The notes below the pieces were generated by a model that was not told the origin of the DNA, did not search any database, and was given only the letters and a program-made list of their open reading frames with translations. From Paramyrothecium sp. XJ0827 (lineage: Eukaryota; Ascomycota; Sordariomycetes; Hypocreales; Stachybotryaceae): a stretch of 64,000 nt of DNA. The stretch covers positions 5,332,001 through 5,396,000 of the forward strand of contig JAJFPB010000001.1 in the NCBI GenBank assembly GCA_020881915.1, in the 5' to 3' direction. A program made the translations under genes and the position numbers. Of this stretch, positions 44,175 through 56,402 are shown in pieces. How positions within the stretch are numbered: position 1 is the stretch's first letter; each line of letters starts with the position of its first letter.

Positions 44175-45663
44175 AGTCCCGTCCGCCAACGCCTGCCGGG
44201 AAAGGGCGAATAACTTATAGGCTCCTAGAAACCCTGCTCGGGTTGGTGCTGGAAAGATGAGTTCGACAACTTCTCGAGCGGGGACGAGCGGAAGGAGCAG
44301 GAGCTCTTAGGTCTAGGCGGTTGTCGTGCTTTTGGCTAACACCTCGAGGGCTGGAAGCAAGAAGTGTCCGTGATACGAGCACCCTTGTACGCGCTCTAGC
44401 TTGAGATCCAGATGAATGCAAATGAAGACAAGGATGGTTCGCGGATCTGGTGGTTTAAAATAGGGTCTTTGTGAATTCCTAATCGGCAATTGTCCCGTCG
44501 AGTTCTTCGAGGGCCTATAATGTTCAGCATCGGTGAGCAACGGGGCGTTTGAGAGGAGGTCGAGGCGAAAGACAGCCCTTGTGCTTGGTGAAGCACCGAG
44601 ACTCGCCCCCGTAGCCGGGCACGCACCTCTGCCCATTGCCCCAAGGCATCAACGAGGAACTAGGCACGAGACGTCACCTCGCAAGAGGTGACTGGAAGGG
44701 CAGCCCATCATTCAGCCAATGCATAGTCGCACTATCAAGCGAAGAGGGTGCGGGTTCAGGGAGGTTAGCTGCGGCAGTCGGAAAGTAGGCGGAGAGGTGA
44801 GCCTGCGAGCCAAGGTCGATCTCATGTTGCGCCAGCCGGCAAACGCAAGGAGAAACTATCGAAAAGACAACGAGTCACGCACGAATCAATAAGTCTGCTA
44901 CTAGGTCCGAGATCACGGCACGAATGTAGGAAAGGACCCTGGGGCCTCGATGAGTCGCCGTTGTCGCCTGCTACCTGCCCTGTCCCCGTGGCCGCATGGC
45001 TTCGTCCACTCCCGCTGCGTCTCATCGCAACGTGCTCTCTGTGCCCTATGAGAACCATGCCAGAGCCCCGGGACCGCGCATGCATGGCGCCCTAGAATAA
45101 TCCGCAAATCTGCATCGTCAACCCCCATGGGACCAACAACGCAGATCACAAGATCACTTTCCATTGTGGCATACTACGTAATCTGCTGCAGCGAACATTC
45201 CGAGCTGATGCAATGATTTTCTTTTCCTGCACGCTTGGGTGAGGTGGGCACAACCAGACGTGGTGGCTTCCTCCCAAACCCGCACATGGTTGGCTTGTGC
45301 TTCGTTCACGTAAGTGATTCAACCTTGCCATTGCCGTGAGCCAAGTGGTGCTGGACAACTGTAACTACGATTGAGACGGGTCAATGACTTGGATATATGT
45401 CAACTACCATTTCAAGATGCTCCGTGGTCGACATGGTGGAGCAGCTTGCCAGACCGCCTACCTTAAGTAGATTGCCCGCAGCTGCTATAAATGTACAATG
45501 CAAGAACAGCAAGCGCTTCAATCAGCTGCTTCTTGACCGTGAGGTTCCTTGTTTACATCAGCAATCATAAAGGCAGAAATGGCTCACACAAGTTGAGAAA
45601 CACGGAGTTGTGACAATCACGAGGTACAGAAACCGTCATTAAAGGAAGTTGTAGCGTGAAGAG

Positions 45664-45820
45664 CGTGCCTACCTACCTAGTAGCTAAACAGTCGTTGAGT
45701 CGTTTCGGCTCTTCTAAGGTACCTAAGGTAGGTAGGTAGTTGTTAGGTACCCGTCCATCCCATGCACTGATCGTCTTGCATTTCCGGACAAGAGGGAACT
45801 ACCTAAAGGTACCTACGAGC
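45664..45820. repeat. Cluster of TACCT/AGGTA words
   Basis: GCCTACCTACCTAGTAGC, AAGGTACCTAAGGTAGGTAG and ACCTAAAGGTACCTACG, many in inverted pairs, directly left of the palindrome at 45841. Confidence 0.7.
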
Positions 45821-45840
45821 CCATCCCTGGTGTCTTGTCA

Positions 45841-45933
45841 GGGACAAAACACTAATATCACCGCTTTGATCACTGAATAGTACTGTGTTTAGTCCTTTTA
45901 GTAATTAAAACGGTGATATTATTGTTCTATCCC
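45841..45933. repeat. 93-bp imperfect palindrome (MITE-like foldback)
   Basis: Arms 45841-45877 and 45897-45933 (37 bp each) pair with 7 mismatches around a 19-base centre. The core AATATCACCG is identical in both arms. Six of the seven mismatches are C/T or G/A transitions, the right arm carrying the AT state at three of them in the inner part. Ends are GGG...CCC. No clear target-site duplication and no coding capacity. Could be a tiny foldback element, a solo remnant, or a transcribed hairpin. Confidence 0.7.
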
Positions 45934-46272
45934 TTTTAAAAAACGGTGTGTGTGCTGCTAGGTACTGCCTGTAGTAGACACAGGCGCATTAACCAACAGC
46001 CGCTGGGTGCAGGTGAATGTCCACCAGCAATGTGCGGTCGGAAATCTGAAGTACCTGAGAGCTCGCCAATAAATGTGCCGCCGTGCCAGTCGAAGCCAGG
46101 TACCTGCGTCGATAAGAGCAGGACAAAGGTGGGGGGATAAGCGGCAGAAAACCCGACCAAGCTTCAACACCGCCAAAATTTTCTGGAATCGAAATCATCG
46201 GCCTCACTACGTCCGGCTACGGTTGTGCTGCGCATCCCACAACCTTTTCGAGAACTCTCGGCCGTCGTCAAG

Positions 46273-49200
46273 ATGCCGCACTCTAATGCCGATGGTCCAT
46301 TGGTCAAGCGCCAAAGGACTTCGCCGCCTTCTCTCCAGGCGCAGAACACGGCCAAGAATTCCTCGCGCATCTTCGCACCATTCAGAGTATGTACAAGCCA
46401 TTGTTCGGCTGCCGTCCATTCGTCATCTGCCATGCGAATTTTGCTCTAATTCTCTCTTGTAGACGATCGGCCTCGTGTCCCCGACCAATGTTCCTTTTAC
46501 TTCGATTCCTCTCGGAAAGACCACTTTTCAAATCACGACTTCGGTGGGGAGATCCCTTCAAACCTATGATCTTCGTCGTGGCTTGAACCTCGTCTTCGTC
46601 ACCCGCCCCCAGACGCCATTCGATATCACAGCTACCTTTGCTTGGAGGGAAAAAGTCTTCGCAGCATGGGGCGACTCGAGTCAGACCGGCTCTCAAGGCT
46701 TCTGGGTGTTCCAACGTGGCAAGAAGGTTGATCAATTGGAACTGCCCGCCGGCTTAACAGAGCCCATCAAACAAATCTTGGTACAAGGGACCTGGCTGAT
46801 CGCATCCGCGACAACGAGAATCGAAATCTTCAAGACAGCAACGTTCGAGCATTACACCACTATCCATACGATGGCGGCGAGCCAAGGCGGAAATGAAATC
46901 ACTGGCGGCATCACGGTTATGCCTACCTTCCTGAACAAGATTTTTGTCGGACGCAAGGATGGCTGGGTGGAAATCTGGAATGTTAGCACGGGCAAACTTA
47001 TCTACACCATCCTCCCTCCCACACCCGATTGTGGCTCTGTCACATGCCTTGAGCCTAGCCCAGCGCTGTCTTTGCTGGCCATTGCTTATTCCGCCGGTCC
47101 GCTGGTAATTACCAACGTCGAGACGGATAAGCCTGTCTTGCAAGTCGAAGCTGGTAACCCAGATGCGCCTGTTCACAGCATTTCCTTCCGGACGGACGGC
47201 CTGGGCGCTGGGCACGATGGCAGGAAAGACGGTGTTATGGCCACGGCTACATCATCGACTGGCGACGTCACTTTCTGGGACCTTAATGGTGGCGGCCGTG
47301 TGATGGGTGTTTTACGTAGCGCCCACAATCCGCCATCTCATGATGGTCGCTCTTCCCGAGGTGGCGTGAGCCGGGTAGAGTTCTTGGCTGGCCAGCCTGT
47401 CATTCTCACCAGTGGACGTGACAACTCGCTGAAGTCATGGATTTTTGACGAGACACCGTTCTCTCCCGTTCCTCGCATTCTTCACTCCAGAAGTGGGCAC
47501 GCCGGGCCCGTGAATTGCCTTCAGTTCCTCCCGTCCGACTTCGACGGAGCTGATGCAGGAAACAAGTGGTTGGTCAGTGGTGGTCGAGATCGAAGCCTCT
47601 GGGGCTGGAGTCTGCGGCGTGACGGGCAGAGCTCAGAGTTGAGTCAAGGAAATATTCGAAAGAAGGCGAAGAAGGTCGGCATCCTAGCCACTAATGCACT
47701 AGCACACGGGCCGACAACTACCTTGGAGGATCTAAAGGCGCCCGAAATTACTTGCATCGCTACATCACTTAATCGTGATGGTGGCATTGGTGCCTTGCCC
47801 GGCAACCAACCGATTTGGCAGAAAGGACAGAATCAGAAGAAAAACCTCAACGCCGAAATCAGTGGCATGACAGGTTGGGAAAGCGTCGTGACAGCTCACA
47901 AGGGCGATCAGTATGCGAGAACATGGTTCTGGGGCAGGAAGAGGGCCGGTCGCTGGGCATTCCCAACTGGCGACGGTACCAACGTGTCGACAATTGCAAT
48001 CAGCCCTTGTGGAACCTTCGCCGTGGTTGGATCTGAAGCCGGCGCAATCGACATGTACAATCTCCAGTCGGGTGTACACCGCCAGCGGTACCCGTCAAGA
48101 TTGACACCTGCGCAAGCTCGACAGCTGAAGATGCAGCAGCTACGACAAGCCGACGATGTTGTGCAACTGCAGACCGAGCACGGTCGTAAGTACCCTCTTG
48201 GTACCGGCAAACACGCAAAGGCCATCACCGGTCTCATTGTCGATTCGATAAATAAGACGGTGGTATCCTGCTCGCTAGATGGCAAGATCAAGTTCTGGGA
48301 TTTCCTGACAGGCGGTCTCCAGGAACAGATTGATTGGGCACCTATGACATTCCCTACGGCATGCAGGTATCATTCCAACAGCAACTTACTTGCCTTTTCG
48401 TGCGATGACCTTTCGATACGAGTTGTCGATATGGAAACCAAACGAACAATTCGTGAATTTTGGGGCCCGCAGGGTACCATCAACGACTTTTGCTTCTCGA
48501 ACGACGGCCGTTGGATAATTGCCGCTTCGCAGGACCGTGTAATTAGGATATGGGACCTCCCAACAAGCCACCTGATAGATGCCATACGTCTTGAGAAGCC
48601 ATGTAAGGCTCTGGCAATGTCAGTTTCAGGAGAGTACCTGGCCGCGACAATAGAGGATGAGCTTGGCGTCACACTCTGGACCAACAAGGCTTTGTTCAAG
48701 CATGTGTCGACCAGACAGATCTCAGAACAAGAAATTGGCGAAATCTCTGCTCCCACAGTATCTGGCGAAAGTGGCCATGGTCTGTTGGAAGGAGCCTTCG
48801 ATGACGAGGAGAAGGATGGCGAGGACAGCTTGCCAGCGCCATCCATCGATCAGCTCAGCTCGGATATGATGACGTTGAGTCTGGTTCCCAAAAGCCGCTG
48901 GCAAACATTGCTTCATCTCGACCTCATTAGGGAACGCAACAAGCCGAAGGAAGCCCCGAAGGCTCCGGAGAAAGCACCGTTCTTCTTGCCGTCTGCAGGC
49001 AGCGGGCCATCTGCCACACTGCAGGGTGGAGCTGAAGGGGCGGATGAAGGAAGTAACTCACGCATCACAAAGTTAGACAAGGCTCGATTTGAAGATAGGT
49101 TCAGTTCGAAACTCCGCACCGGAGCGGCTACAGGTAACTGTACGTGGCAAGATTCAAGACTGTATAATGAGAAAATCAGCTAACTTTCCTTTTAGACGAC

Positions 49201-49536
49201 GAATTCATCGAGCACCTCAAGTCGTTATCACCCTCAAGCGCCGATTTGGAGTTGCGGTCGCTCTCCATTAACGACGGCTCCGAATCGACCAATGAGCTTC
49301 TTCATTTTATTCGGGCCTTGACAGCACGACTGCGTGTGAGGAAGGATTATGAGCTCACGCAGGCATGGATGACGGTTTTTCTCCGCATGCACTTCGACGT
49401 GGTTATGGAAGATGAGATGCTGCATGGTGCCCTTAAGGAGTGGAAGATGCATCAGGAGAAGGAGTGCAGCCGGTTGGACGGTTTGGTTGGATACTGTAGC
49501 GGTGTGGTGGGATTCTTGAGGAATCCCCGGACTTAG
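46273..49536 (+). CDS. UTP21: U3 snoRNP / SSU-processome WD40 protein Utp21, 1041 aa
   Basis: Three exons: 46273-46386, 46463-49133 and 49196-49536; introns 46387-46462 and 49134-49195. Utp21 (human WDR36) belongs to the UTP-B subcomplex needed for 18S rRNA maturation in the nucleolus. Exon 1 (VKRQRTSPPS, a basic patch) joins as FAPFRTIGLVSPTNVPFTSI, the conserved start of the first propeller. Two WD40 propellers follow through about residue 800, with clear blades such as VFVGRKDGWVEIWNVSTGKL and VVSCSLDGKIKFWDFLTGGL. The Utp21-specific C-terminal domain runs from about 840 to the end (LHLDLIRERNKP ... NELLHFIRALTARLRVRKDY). Length fits fungal orthologues. Ends about 1.2 kb before TRM4 on the same strand. 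Confidence 0.95.
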
Positions 49537-50741
49537 TACCTCTGATCGAAATAGAACACGTTATACTACAGACCACGGAGCCGTTATTTTTCAACATTTG
49601 TGCTTCTTGATAGGTCAAGTCACCTTGCGCTACATGTCACAAGTTTTCATGTATACCTACCTATAATGGTTTAGGTTCCTGGAACTCGTGGTTTCAATCA
49701 CAGTTGGCCAAAGGATAGAAGCTCTAGTAACACCCAATGCTAGTCAAGCTTTGGAATGACAGATGGCACGATTCATTAATATAGACAAAGCTGACCCATA
49801 TACGTTACTTTGCCCCATAAAACACATGCATTGTTTCTGCGTCAGTCGTGGACTTCGGTAGGAATGCTACTAGATTTAACGAGCTTCGACAGCCTTTTCA
49901 AGCCGTGTGCCCAAGTCTTCTTCGTGGCCCCGTCATGCAAGGCTATCACAATGAAAACGAAAGTAGTTGTGAAATCAAAAATTGCGCCCCCCATGGCCCC
50001 GAAGGACAATGGAGAGCGGAGCGACTCCGCGATGTGCAATGCAGGCCCTCCACTCTGCTTCCCCAGGTTCTTGAGCTTGGGAAAACGGAACAAGGTAAGT
50101 ATGAAGAAGAAAGGAAGAAAAGATGTGGAAAAGGCGAGAGGGTGGCCGAGATTATATAGAGTATGTTTTGTGGTCCGTGCGTCAGGTGATTGCGATACTG
50201 CCGGGCGGTGGCAGTGAGAAAGAGTTTTGATTGGCTTGCCCACCAGCCTCCCTGGAAGCAGCGCAGGCTGCAGCGATGGTGCTGCCTACGGTACCTTCCC
50301 TGTCTTGTAGTTTCTACCTTCACATGACAGCGCCCTTGTGCCGTGAGTGCAGCTGTAGAAAGAGCATACCAACCTTAGGTAAAGGAGCCCAGCCGGTGCA
50401 TTTAGTGTAATGTTTCGAAACTACGACTTAATCTCAACTATTGGACACAATCCTTCAAAAAGGCACTGCCAGCTCATACTACGGATTTCGTCGTGGAGAA
50501 TGGAGAGAACGTGTTCCTTAACACACTGCAGGGTAGCCTTGCATGTGCGCCGAGCTTCTGCTGAGACAGCGGAAGTCCCTGGATGGACGGACAATGCACA
50601 ACCACCAGCCACCCTAGCGCTCCCGCGGGGTGTGAGCTAGCGGGGCACCTGTGCCCATGTGTGTCTTGACTTTTTTTTTTCCGACAGAGTAAAATTTCCT
50701 GTCTGGCGCAAGACAATTACTGGGCCAATTCAGCAGCAAAG
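49537..50741. other. Intergenic UTP21-TRM4
   Basis: 1.2 kb with no convincing gene. Has a TACCT/AGGTA cluster near 50285-50395 and a T10 run at 50671-50680 shortly before the TRM4 start. The left part is UTP21 3'UTR. Confidence 0.55.
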
Positions 50742-53391
50742 ATGGGCAGAAAGGGATTCAGAGTACGTCGCTTGATCCGAAATAGTTGGTTTCTTGATGG
50801 ATGCTGATATACAATTGTTCCAGGGCAAGAATCGTCGTGGTGGCGGCGGCGGCAGAGATGGCCAACGTGATGGCCAGGCTGGAGGCAGCTGGCGCACGTA
50901 TCCGTCCTTCAACAAGGAGAACGAGAAGATCCAGAACTTCTACGATACCCTGCTCGAGTTACCTGATGAAGAGAAAGAACAGTACTGGGCTGCCCTCAAG
51001 CGAGAGCTGCCTAACAGCTTCAGGTTCTGCGGTTCCAAGGGGTACGTATCCTGCGCCAACGTGACAATGCTTCCCGCATAAACTAACGACCTTGAAAGCC
51101 ATGCGCTCGCCGTCAAGAAATTGCTGCAGACCAGATACATCCCCGAGATCGTCAAGATCGAGCACGAAGATGGCAGCTCCGTCGAGGCTCCCATGGCCGT
51201 CCCTTGGTATCCCGACGAGCTCGCCTGGTGGATGACGACCCCGAAGAACGTTGTTCGAAAATTTCCTCCTTTCGCCGCATTCCAGAAGTTCCTCGTGTCG
51301 GAGACAACAGTTGGTAACATTAGCAGACAGGAGGTTGTCAGCATGATCCCACCCTTGTTGATGGACTTGCGACCAGGCATGACTGTCCTGGACATGTGCG
51401 CAGCTCCGGGAAGCAAGTCCGCTCAGCTGGTAGAGATGATTCACCAGGGTGAAGAGGCTCGTGTCAGAAAGGTGCTCCGCTCGTTCGCCAAGGAAGATGG
51501 CCTTGACCTCGGCCGAGAGACCGACGACGAGGCTACAGCCGACCTGGATGCCGATCCCTCTGATGCTGGTAGAGCCACTGGTCTTCTTATTGCCAATGAT
51601 TCCGATTACAAGCGTGGACACATGCTCGTGCACCAGCTCAAGCGCCTTTCATCTCCGAACCTTATCGTCACCAACCACGATGCCACCGCCTTCCCTTCGA
51701 TCCGTCTTCCAGCAGATGACTCTGGAAAGCCTGTCTACCTGAAGTTCGATAGAATTCTGGCCGATGTCCCCTGCTCGGGTGATGGCACACTCCGAAAGAA
51801 TGCAAACCTTTGGAAGGACTGGCAGCCAGGCAGCGCCCTCGGACTGCACGCTACCCAGATTCGAATCCTTGTACGAGCCCTGCAGATGCTCAAGGTTGGC
51901 GGCCGCGTCGTCTACTCAACTTGCAGCATGAACCCCGTTGAGAACGAGTCTGTCGTGGCCGCGGCAATCGATCGATGCGGAGGCCCCGATAAGGTCGAGA
52001 TTGTGGACTGCAGTGACCAGCTGCCCCTTCTCAAGCGCAGGCCAGGTATGAAGAACTGGAAGATCATGGACAAGACGGCAAGGATTTGGAGCTCGTGGGA
52101 GGAAGTTGAGAAGTTCGCGCAAGAGAGCAACGATGGGGTTGTTCCAGGCCGTGTCGCACAAACCATGTTCCCCCGCGCCGAAGGCTCAGAGACGCCTGAG
52201 CTGCCCCTTGAGAGGTGTATGAGGGTCTATCCTCATCTGCAAGATACTGGCGGCTTCTTCATCACCGTCCTGCAGAAGAAGGCCGAGTTCCGAGCCCGAA
52301 ACGAGAACGAACCCAAGACCACAGTTGCGAAGTCAGACGCTGCATCGGGGGCTCAGACTCCTGCCAATGAGCAGTCCGAGCAGGAGCCAGCTGCCGCCTC
52401 TGAACCTGCCGCCGAAACCGAAAATGTTCAGCCAGCGCAGGATGCTGCCGTTCCCGCCAAGGAGGAACAGGACGTTTCTATGGCAGAGGTGTCAACCAAT
52501 GGCAGCAAGAGAACGCTGGAGGAGACCGGCGAGGGCGAGGAGCAACCGGCAAAGAAAGCTAAGGTCGAATCTGGAGCTGCTACTCCTGCTGCTCTCGAGA
52601 ACCAACCCGCTGGCAAGCCCAAGAAGGGTCCCCCAGCTGAAGAACCTTTCAAGTACCTCGACCCATCCCACCCTATCATTCAAAACATCAAGGAATTCTA
52701 TAGCATTTCCAGCCGATTCCCTGATAATCGTTACATGGTGCGTAACGCAATGGGCGAGCCGGCCAAAGCCATCTATTACACCAGCGCGCTACTCCGCGAT
52801 ATCCTGAACGAGAATGAGGGACGAGGTGTCAAATTCATCCATGGTGGTGTCAAGATGTTCATGAAGCAAGATGCGCCGTCAGCGGAGGTATGCCGCTGGC
52901 GCATCCAGTCGGAAGGTATGCCTATTCTGCAGGGTTACGTTGGGGAGCCACGCGTGATCCATCTGCGCAATAAGGAGACTCTGCGGAAGCTCTTGATCGA
53001 GATGTTCCCTCGCATTTCGGACAGCCGCTGGGAGAACTTTGATGAGATCGGCGAGCGGGTGCGCGATATCGGCATGGGCTGCTGCGTTCTCAGAGTAGAG
53101 CCAGATGGCACGGATCCGGAGTTCCAGGAAAGGATGGCCCTGCCGCTCTGGAAGAGCATCCACTCCCTCAACCTCATGCTGCCAAAGGAGGACCGCTCGG
53201 CCATGTTGCTGCGCATCTTCAACGATTCATCACCGCTCATCAATATCAGCCTGAACAAGCAGAAGGATCAGTCCACGACTGGTGACAGCACTCCTGCAGA
53301 GTCGAAGACTGAGGAGGGCGAGGGTGAGGGAGACGCGAAGCAGGATGATGTTCTGGACGAGGCCGCCGTGGAAAACGCCCCATCGCCGTGA
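50742..53391 (+). CDS. TRM4: tRNA (cytosine-5-)-methyltransferase, NSUN2/Trm4 type, 843 aa
   Basis: Three exons: 50742-50762 (21 nt, MGRKGFR), 50824-51041 and 51099-53391; introns 50763-50823 and 51042-51098. Installs m5C in tRNAs using S-adenosylmethionine, mainly in the nucleus. The N-terminal Gly/Arg-rich patch after MGRKGFRGKNRRGGG is typical. Rossmann-fold motifs follow: SAM-binding MTVLDMCAAPGSKSAQLVE; motif IV DVPCSGDGTLRKN with Cys305; and motif VI VVYSTCSMNPVENE with catalytic Cys355. An acidic/Ala-rich linker (about 515-590) carries a basic patch PAKKAKV. The C-terminal domain continues to SAMLLRIFNDSSPLINISLN. The ends are low complexity (Glu/Asp rich). The tiny first exon is supported by in-phase GTACGT and CCAG signals and by the conserved MGRK start. 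Convergent with MTG2, 271 bases apart. Confidence 0.94.
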
Positions 53392-53662
53392 GGAGTGGCG
53401 GGACGAGGGATGCTTAGCATTACGACAGCAGCAGAGGAGCAGTAACGAATGAAACCTGGATACGCCGTGGGGTCAAGAGCGGGATAAAAGTAATGTACAA
53501 TTATCATTATACGTTTTAGGTTCACTATTTGTACAAATCGCCAACCCCGGACTGGAGGGGATGGAGGTAGATGTCTTTCTTTAGCCGTTACAATACAAAT
53601 ATAGCTCGGAAATGAGATGTGTTTTTCTGCTTCATGTTCTCTACATCAACCCATCTTGACCT

Positions 53663-55585
53663 CTATTCATCCAACAAGCCCACCGTCCAGTGGATGATGC
53701 GGTCAACTCCCTGACCGCGGATGGCGCTTACGGGGATGGCTGAGCAATTCTTGGTCCAAGCCCCTTCGACGCCACTGGGATGGGGTGCCTCGCCACGCGT
53801 GATGCTATCCAGATAAGTCTTCAGTTCCTGGAAGTTTTCCTGCGTTTCGGGCAAATCTGCCTTGGTAGCTACAACGAACCACGGTTTGGCAGCAATTTGG
53901 TTCGTAGGTCTCGCACTGTCCGATTGCAGGTCCGTTGCGCCCTCGTCTGCCGCGTGCGGCGTCGCACCAGAGGGGCCGCCCCAGCCCTGGTCCAGAGGTC
54001 CCCGGACCTCGGATGCGAGGTCCCAGTCGACGCGGGCACCGGCCTCGCGGTCCGACTCCTCCTCGTCGCGCATCTGAGCGTAGAGGCCAACCTCGGTCCA
54101 GAGGGACTGAAGGGCGGTCACTGCGTTGCCCGCTGCTAGGTCAATGACAAAGGCTAGGACACCGGCGCGCTCGACATGGCGCAGGAAGGCGATGCCCAGG
54201 CCGCGATCGAGGTGGGCACCTTCAATGAGGCCGGGAATGTCGGCAATCGTGAAGCGCGTGCGGGCGAAGGCTTCGGCGTCTTCTGCACCGTTGCTGCCGT
54301 CGGAGCGACGGCGAGCCGATCGAACGTCAGGACGGCCCGAGTATTTGTCGAGGACGACGGTGCCAATGTTGGGCTGGAGAGTGGTGAAGGCCCAGTTGCC
54401 GACGCGGGCGCGACTGTTGGACAGGGCACGGAGCAGGGTGCTCTTGCCGGCGTTGGGCAGGCCGACGAGGCCCACGTCGGCAAGGAGTTTGAGCTCGAGC
54501 TCGATCTTGAGGCTCACGGCCTCGTCACCCCTGGTTGCGAAGACGGGCCGAGGGTGCGTCCTCGACGTGAAGTGGGGGTTCCCGAGGCCGCCGACACCGC
54601 CGGCGGCAAGGAGAATGGGGCGGGGCGTGGGCCGTGAGAGATCGAGGTAGATGGGGGCGGGAGGCTGTTGGAAGTACTGAGTGCGTCGAGGCAGTTTGGG
54701 AAACGAGGAGCTTCTCATTTCATTTTTGGTCATGCCTGGGTAAAGGAGCCACTTGCCACGCTGCGGATCGTCCAGCTCCAAGTCTTCCTCCTCGTCTGGA
54801 TCGATATTCCGCGATCGAGAACGGCGTTTTCCACCCTCTTCTTCCTCCTCCCCCTCCTCCTCCTCCTCCTTCTCCTCGACATCGTCAAACTCGTCCTCCT
54901 CCAGATCGTTCTTCTGTTTGTCAAGATCTGCTTTTAATGCACGTTTGGCACGTGCTTCCATTTCATCTTGCTCATGACGCTCCCGGTTTCGCTGCTTCTG
55001 TAGGGCCCGCCAAGCACGGAAGCTCATGGCTTCTTCTGCGGCGGGATCCTCGCGCTCGAGCTCACGAATTACCGTGCCAACGGGGACGGTAATGACGACG
55101 TCCTCGCCGCGCGTTCCACTGCGGGCGCTGCCCTGGCCGTGCTTGCCGTTACCGGCGCGGATGAAGCGGCGCCTGGAGAGCTTATGGAGTGATGTCTCAC
55201 CATGCGCCGCCTGGATGTAGACGTTGCCACCAGCGCCGCCATCGCCGCCATTGGGAGGCCCTTCGGGGAGAAAGGCTTCCCGCAGGAAGGAGACGCAGCC
55301 GTTGCCCCCACGACCGGCATACAAAGACAGCTGGGCTTTGTCGGCGAAATAAGGGGCCGCGTAGTCGTCGGGCCTCGGGTTCAATCGTGACTCGGGAAGG
55401 TCGTTGAGCGTCGAAGAAGGGGAAGGGTTAGAAGGTTCGAATGTAGAGGACGAAGAAGCTCGTGCTTGACGGGCGACACAGCCATTGAGGATAGCATAGG
55501 AGGACCGGCGTGATGCACTGAAGAGGAATGAGGGATATAGAAAGGGGGCGAGTATGGAGGAGCTCGCAGAGCACCTCGTAGCCAT
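53663..55585 (-). CDS. MTG2: Mitochondrial Obg-family GTPase (MTG2-like), 640 aa
   Basis: Single exon. Yeast Mtg2 assembles the large mitochondrial ribosomal subunit at the inner membrane. Start chosen at MATRCSASSS because the next about 45 residues (SFLFSASRRSSYAILNG, Arg/Ser-rich, no acids) form a good matrix-targeting presequence. An in-frame ATG at 55717 would add 44 residues ahead of it. The Obg fold is recognisable from KAQLSLYAGRGGNGCVSFLR and GPPNGGDGGAGGNVYI. It is split by a highly acidic and basic insertion (about 215-310, with a long Glu run and RRSRSRN). G-domain: P-loop GLPNAGKST at 375-383, switch/G3 IADIPGLIEGAH, G4-like VVATKADLPE (TKAD instead of NKXD), and G5 SAIRGQGVD near the C-terminus. 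A variable 40-residue linker lies before G4. No introns, unlike its neighbours. Confidence 0.9.
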   Translation of the reverse strand: MATRCSASSSILAPFLYPSFLFSASRRSSYAILNGCVARQARASSSSTFEPSNPSPSSTLNDLPESRLNPRPDDYAAPYFADKAQLSLYAGRGGNGCVSFLREAFLPEGPPNGGDGGAGGNVYIQAAHGETSLHKLSRRRFIRAGNGKHGQGSARSGTRGEDVVITVPVGTVIRELEREDPAAEEAMSFRAWRALQKQRNRERHEQDEMEARAKRALKADLDKQKNDLEEDEFDDVEEKEEEEEGEEEEEGGKRRSRSRNIDPDEEEDLELDDPQRGKWLLYPGMTKNEMRSSSFPKLPRRTQYFQQPPAPIYLDLSRPTPRPILLAAGGVGGLGNPHFTSRTHPRPVFATRGDEAVSLKIELELKLLADVGLVGLPNAGKSTLLRALSNSRARVGNWAFTTLQPNIGTVVLDKYSGRPDVRSARRRSDGSNGAEDAEAFARTRFTIADIPGLIEGAHLDRGLGIAFLRHVERAGVLAFVIDLAAGNAVTALQSLWTEVGLYAQMRDEEESDREAGARVDWDLASEVRGPLDQGWGGPSGATPHAADEGATDLQSDSARPTNQIAAKPWFVVATKADLPETQENFQELKTYLDSITRGEAPHPSGVEGAWTKNCSAIPVSAIRGQGVDRIIHWTVGLLDE

Positions 55586-56402
55586 GCCTGCGGCGTATTG
55601 TTTGGTTGGTGTATAATGCTGCGATAGTGCAAAGACGTTGGAAAGGCCAAAAGTTTCTGGATGCTCCTGGAGGGCGATAAGATAAGCAGCAAATTGCCGT
55701 TTCTGGCCGTGGGGCATGGGTTCCCTGCTGGCGTCCCGATCGGGCAAGGTACCATCGGATTGATTGATGGTTTAATGGAGAGTTCCTGGTTGGTAAGGTA
55801 ACTTAGAGGCTACCTTGGGTACCTTACCTTGAGCGGGACATATGGAGTAGGTACCTCTGTTGGCCAGACCGCCAGTTCATACCTCCATGTTGGCCTGCGT
55901 GCATAAAGTCGATTGGGGCGAGGAAGAGATGCATGCACAACACCTTGATCTCGTGCGCAAGAAACAATTGATCACGACGAGCCCGCTTGGTACATTGAGG
56001 TCCCAGCAGCCGGCCAGACACACCAATCCCACTCAAGGTACGAGCTCCCCCGGTCGACTAAGCGGCTCTTTCAAGGATGCGTGCTGAACCCCAGCAGGAC
56101 TCTTGTGCCTTTCCCTTACCTTGTGTTTTATGATTTTGATGCACAAGACGACTGCTTTTCCTTCTTGTGCCTGAAGTTCAGGTCAGGTATCAGTACCTAG
56201 GTCAGAGGTTGCTCTCGGCTCCGCAGAGGTGTATGGCATGGCGTTTAGAGCAGAACTGGAGGTTCAGTAATGGCTCAGGCACGGATACAAGTACAGCTCG
56301 GGAGAACCCTTAATGAATTTCGAATTCGGCTTCGCGCCTCGGCATCTAGACCACGGCGACCTGCTGCAGCATTTATCTCCGTCGCCCTTCTCTCTCACCT
56401 GC

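Larger units (their letters stand above)
43746..46272. other. Divergent intergenic region VIP1 / UTP21
   Basis: 2.5 kb between divergent start codons. Holds an (AGCAC)n repeat, a TACCT/AGGTA cluster at 45664-45820 and a 93-bp imperfect palindrome at 45841-45933. No gene is recognised. Confidence 0.6.
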
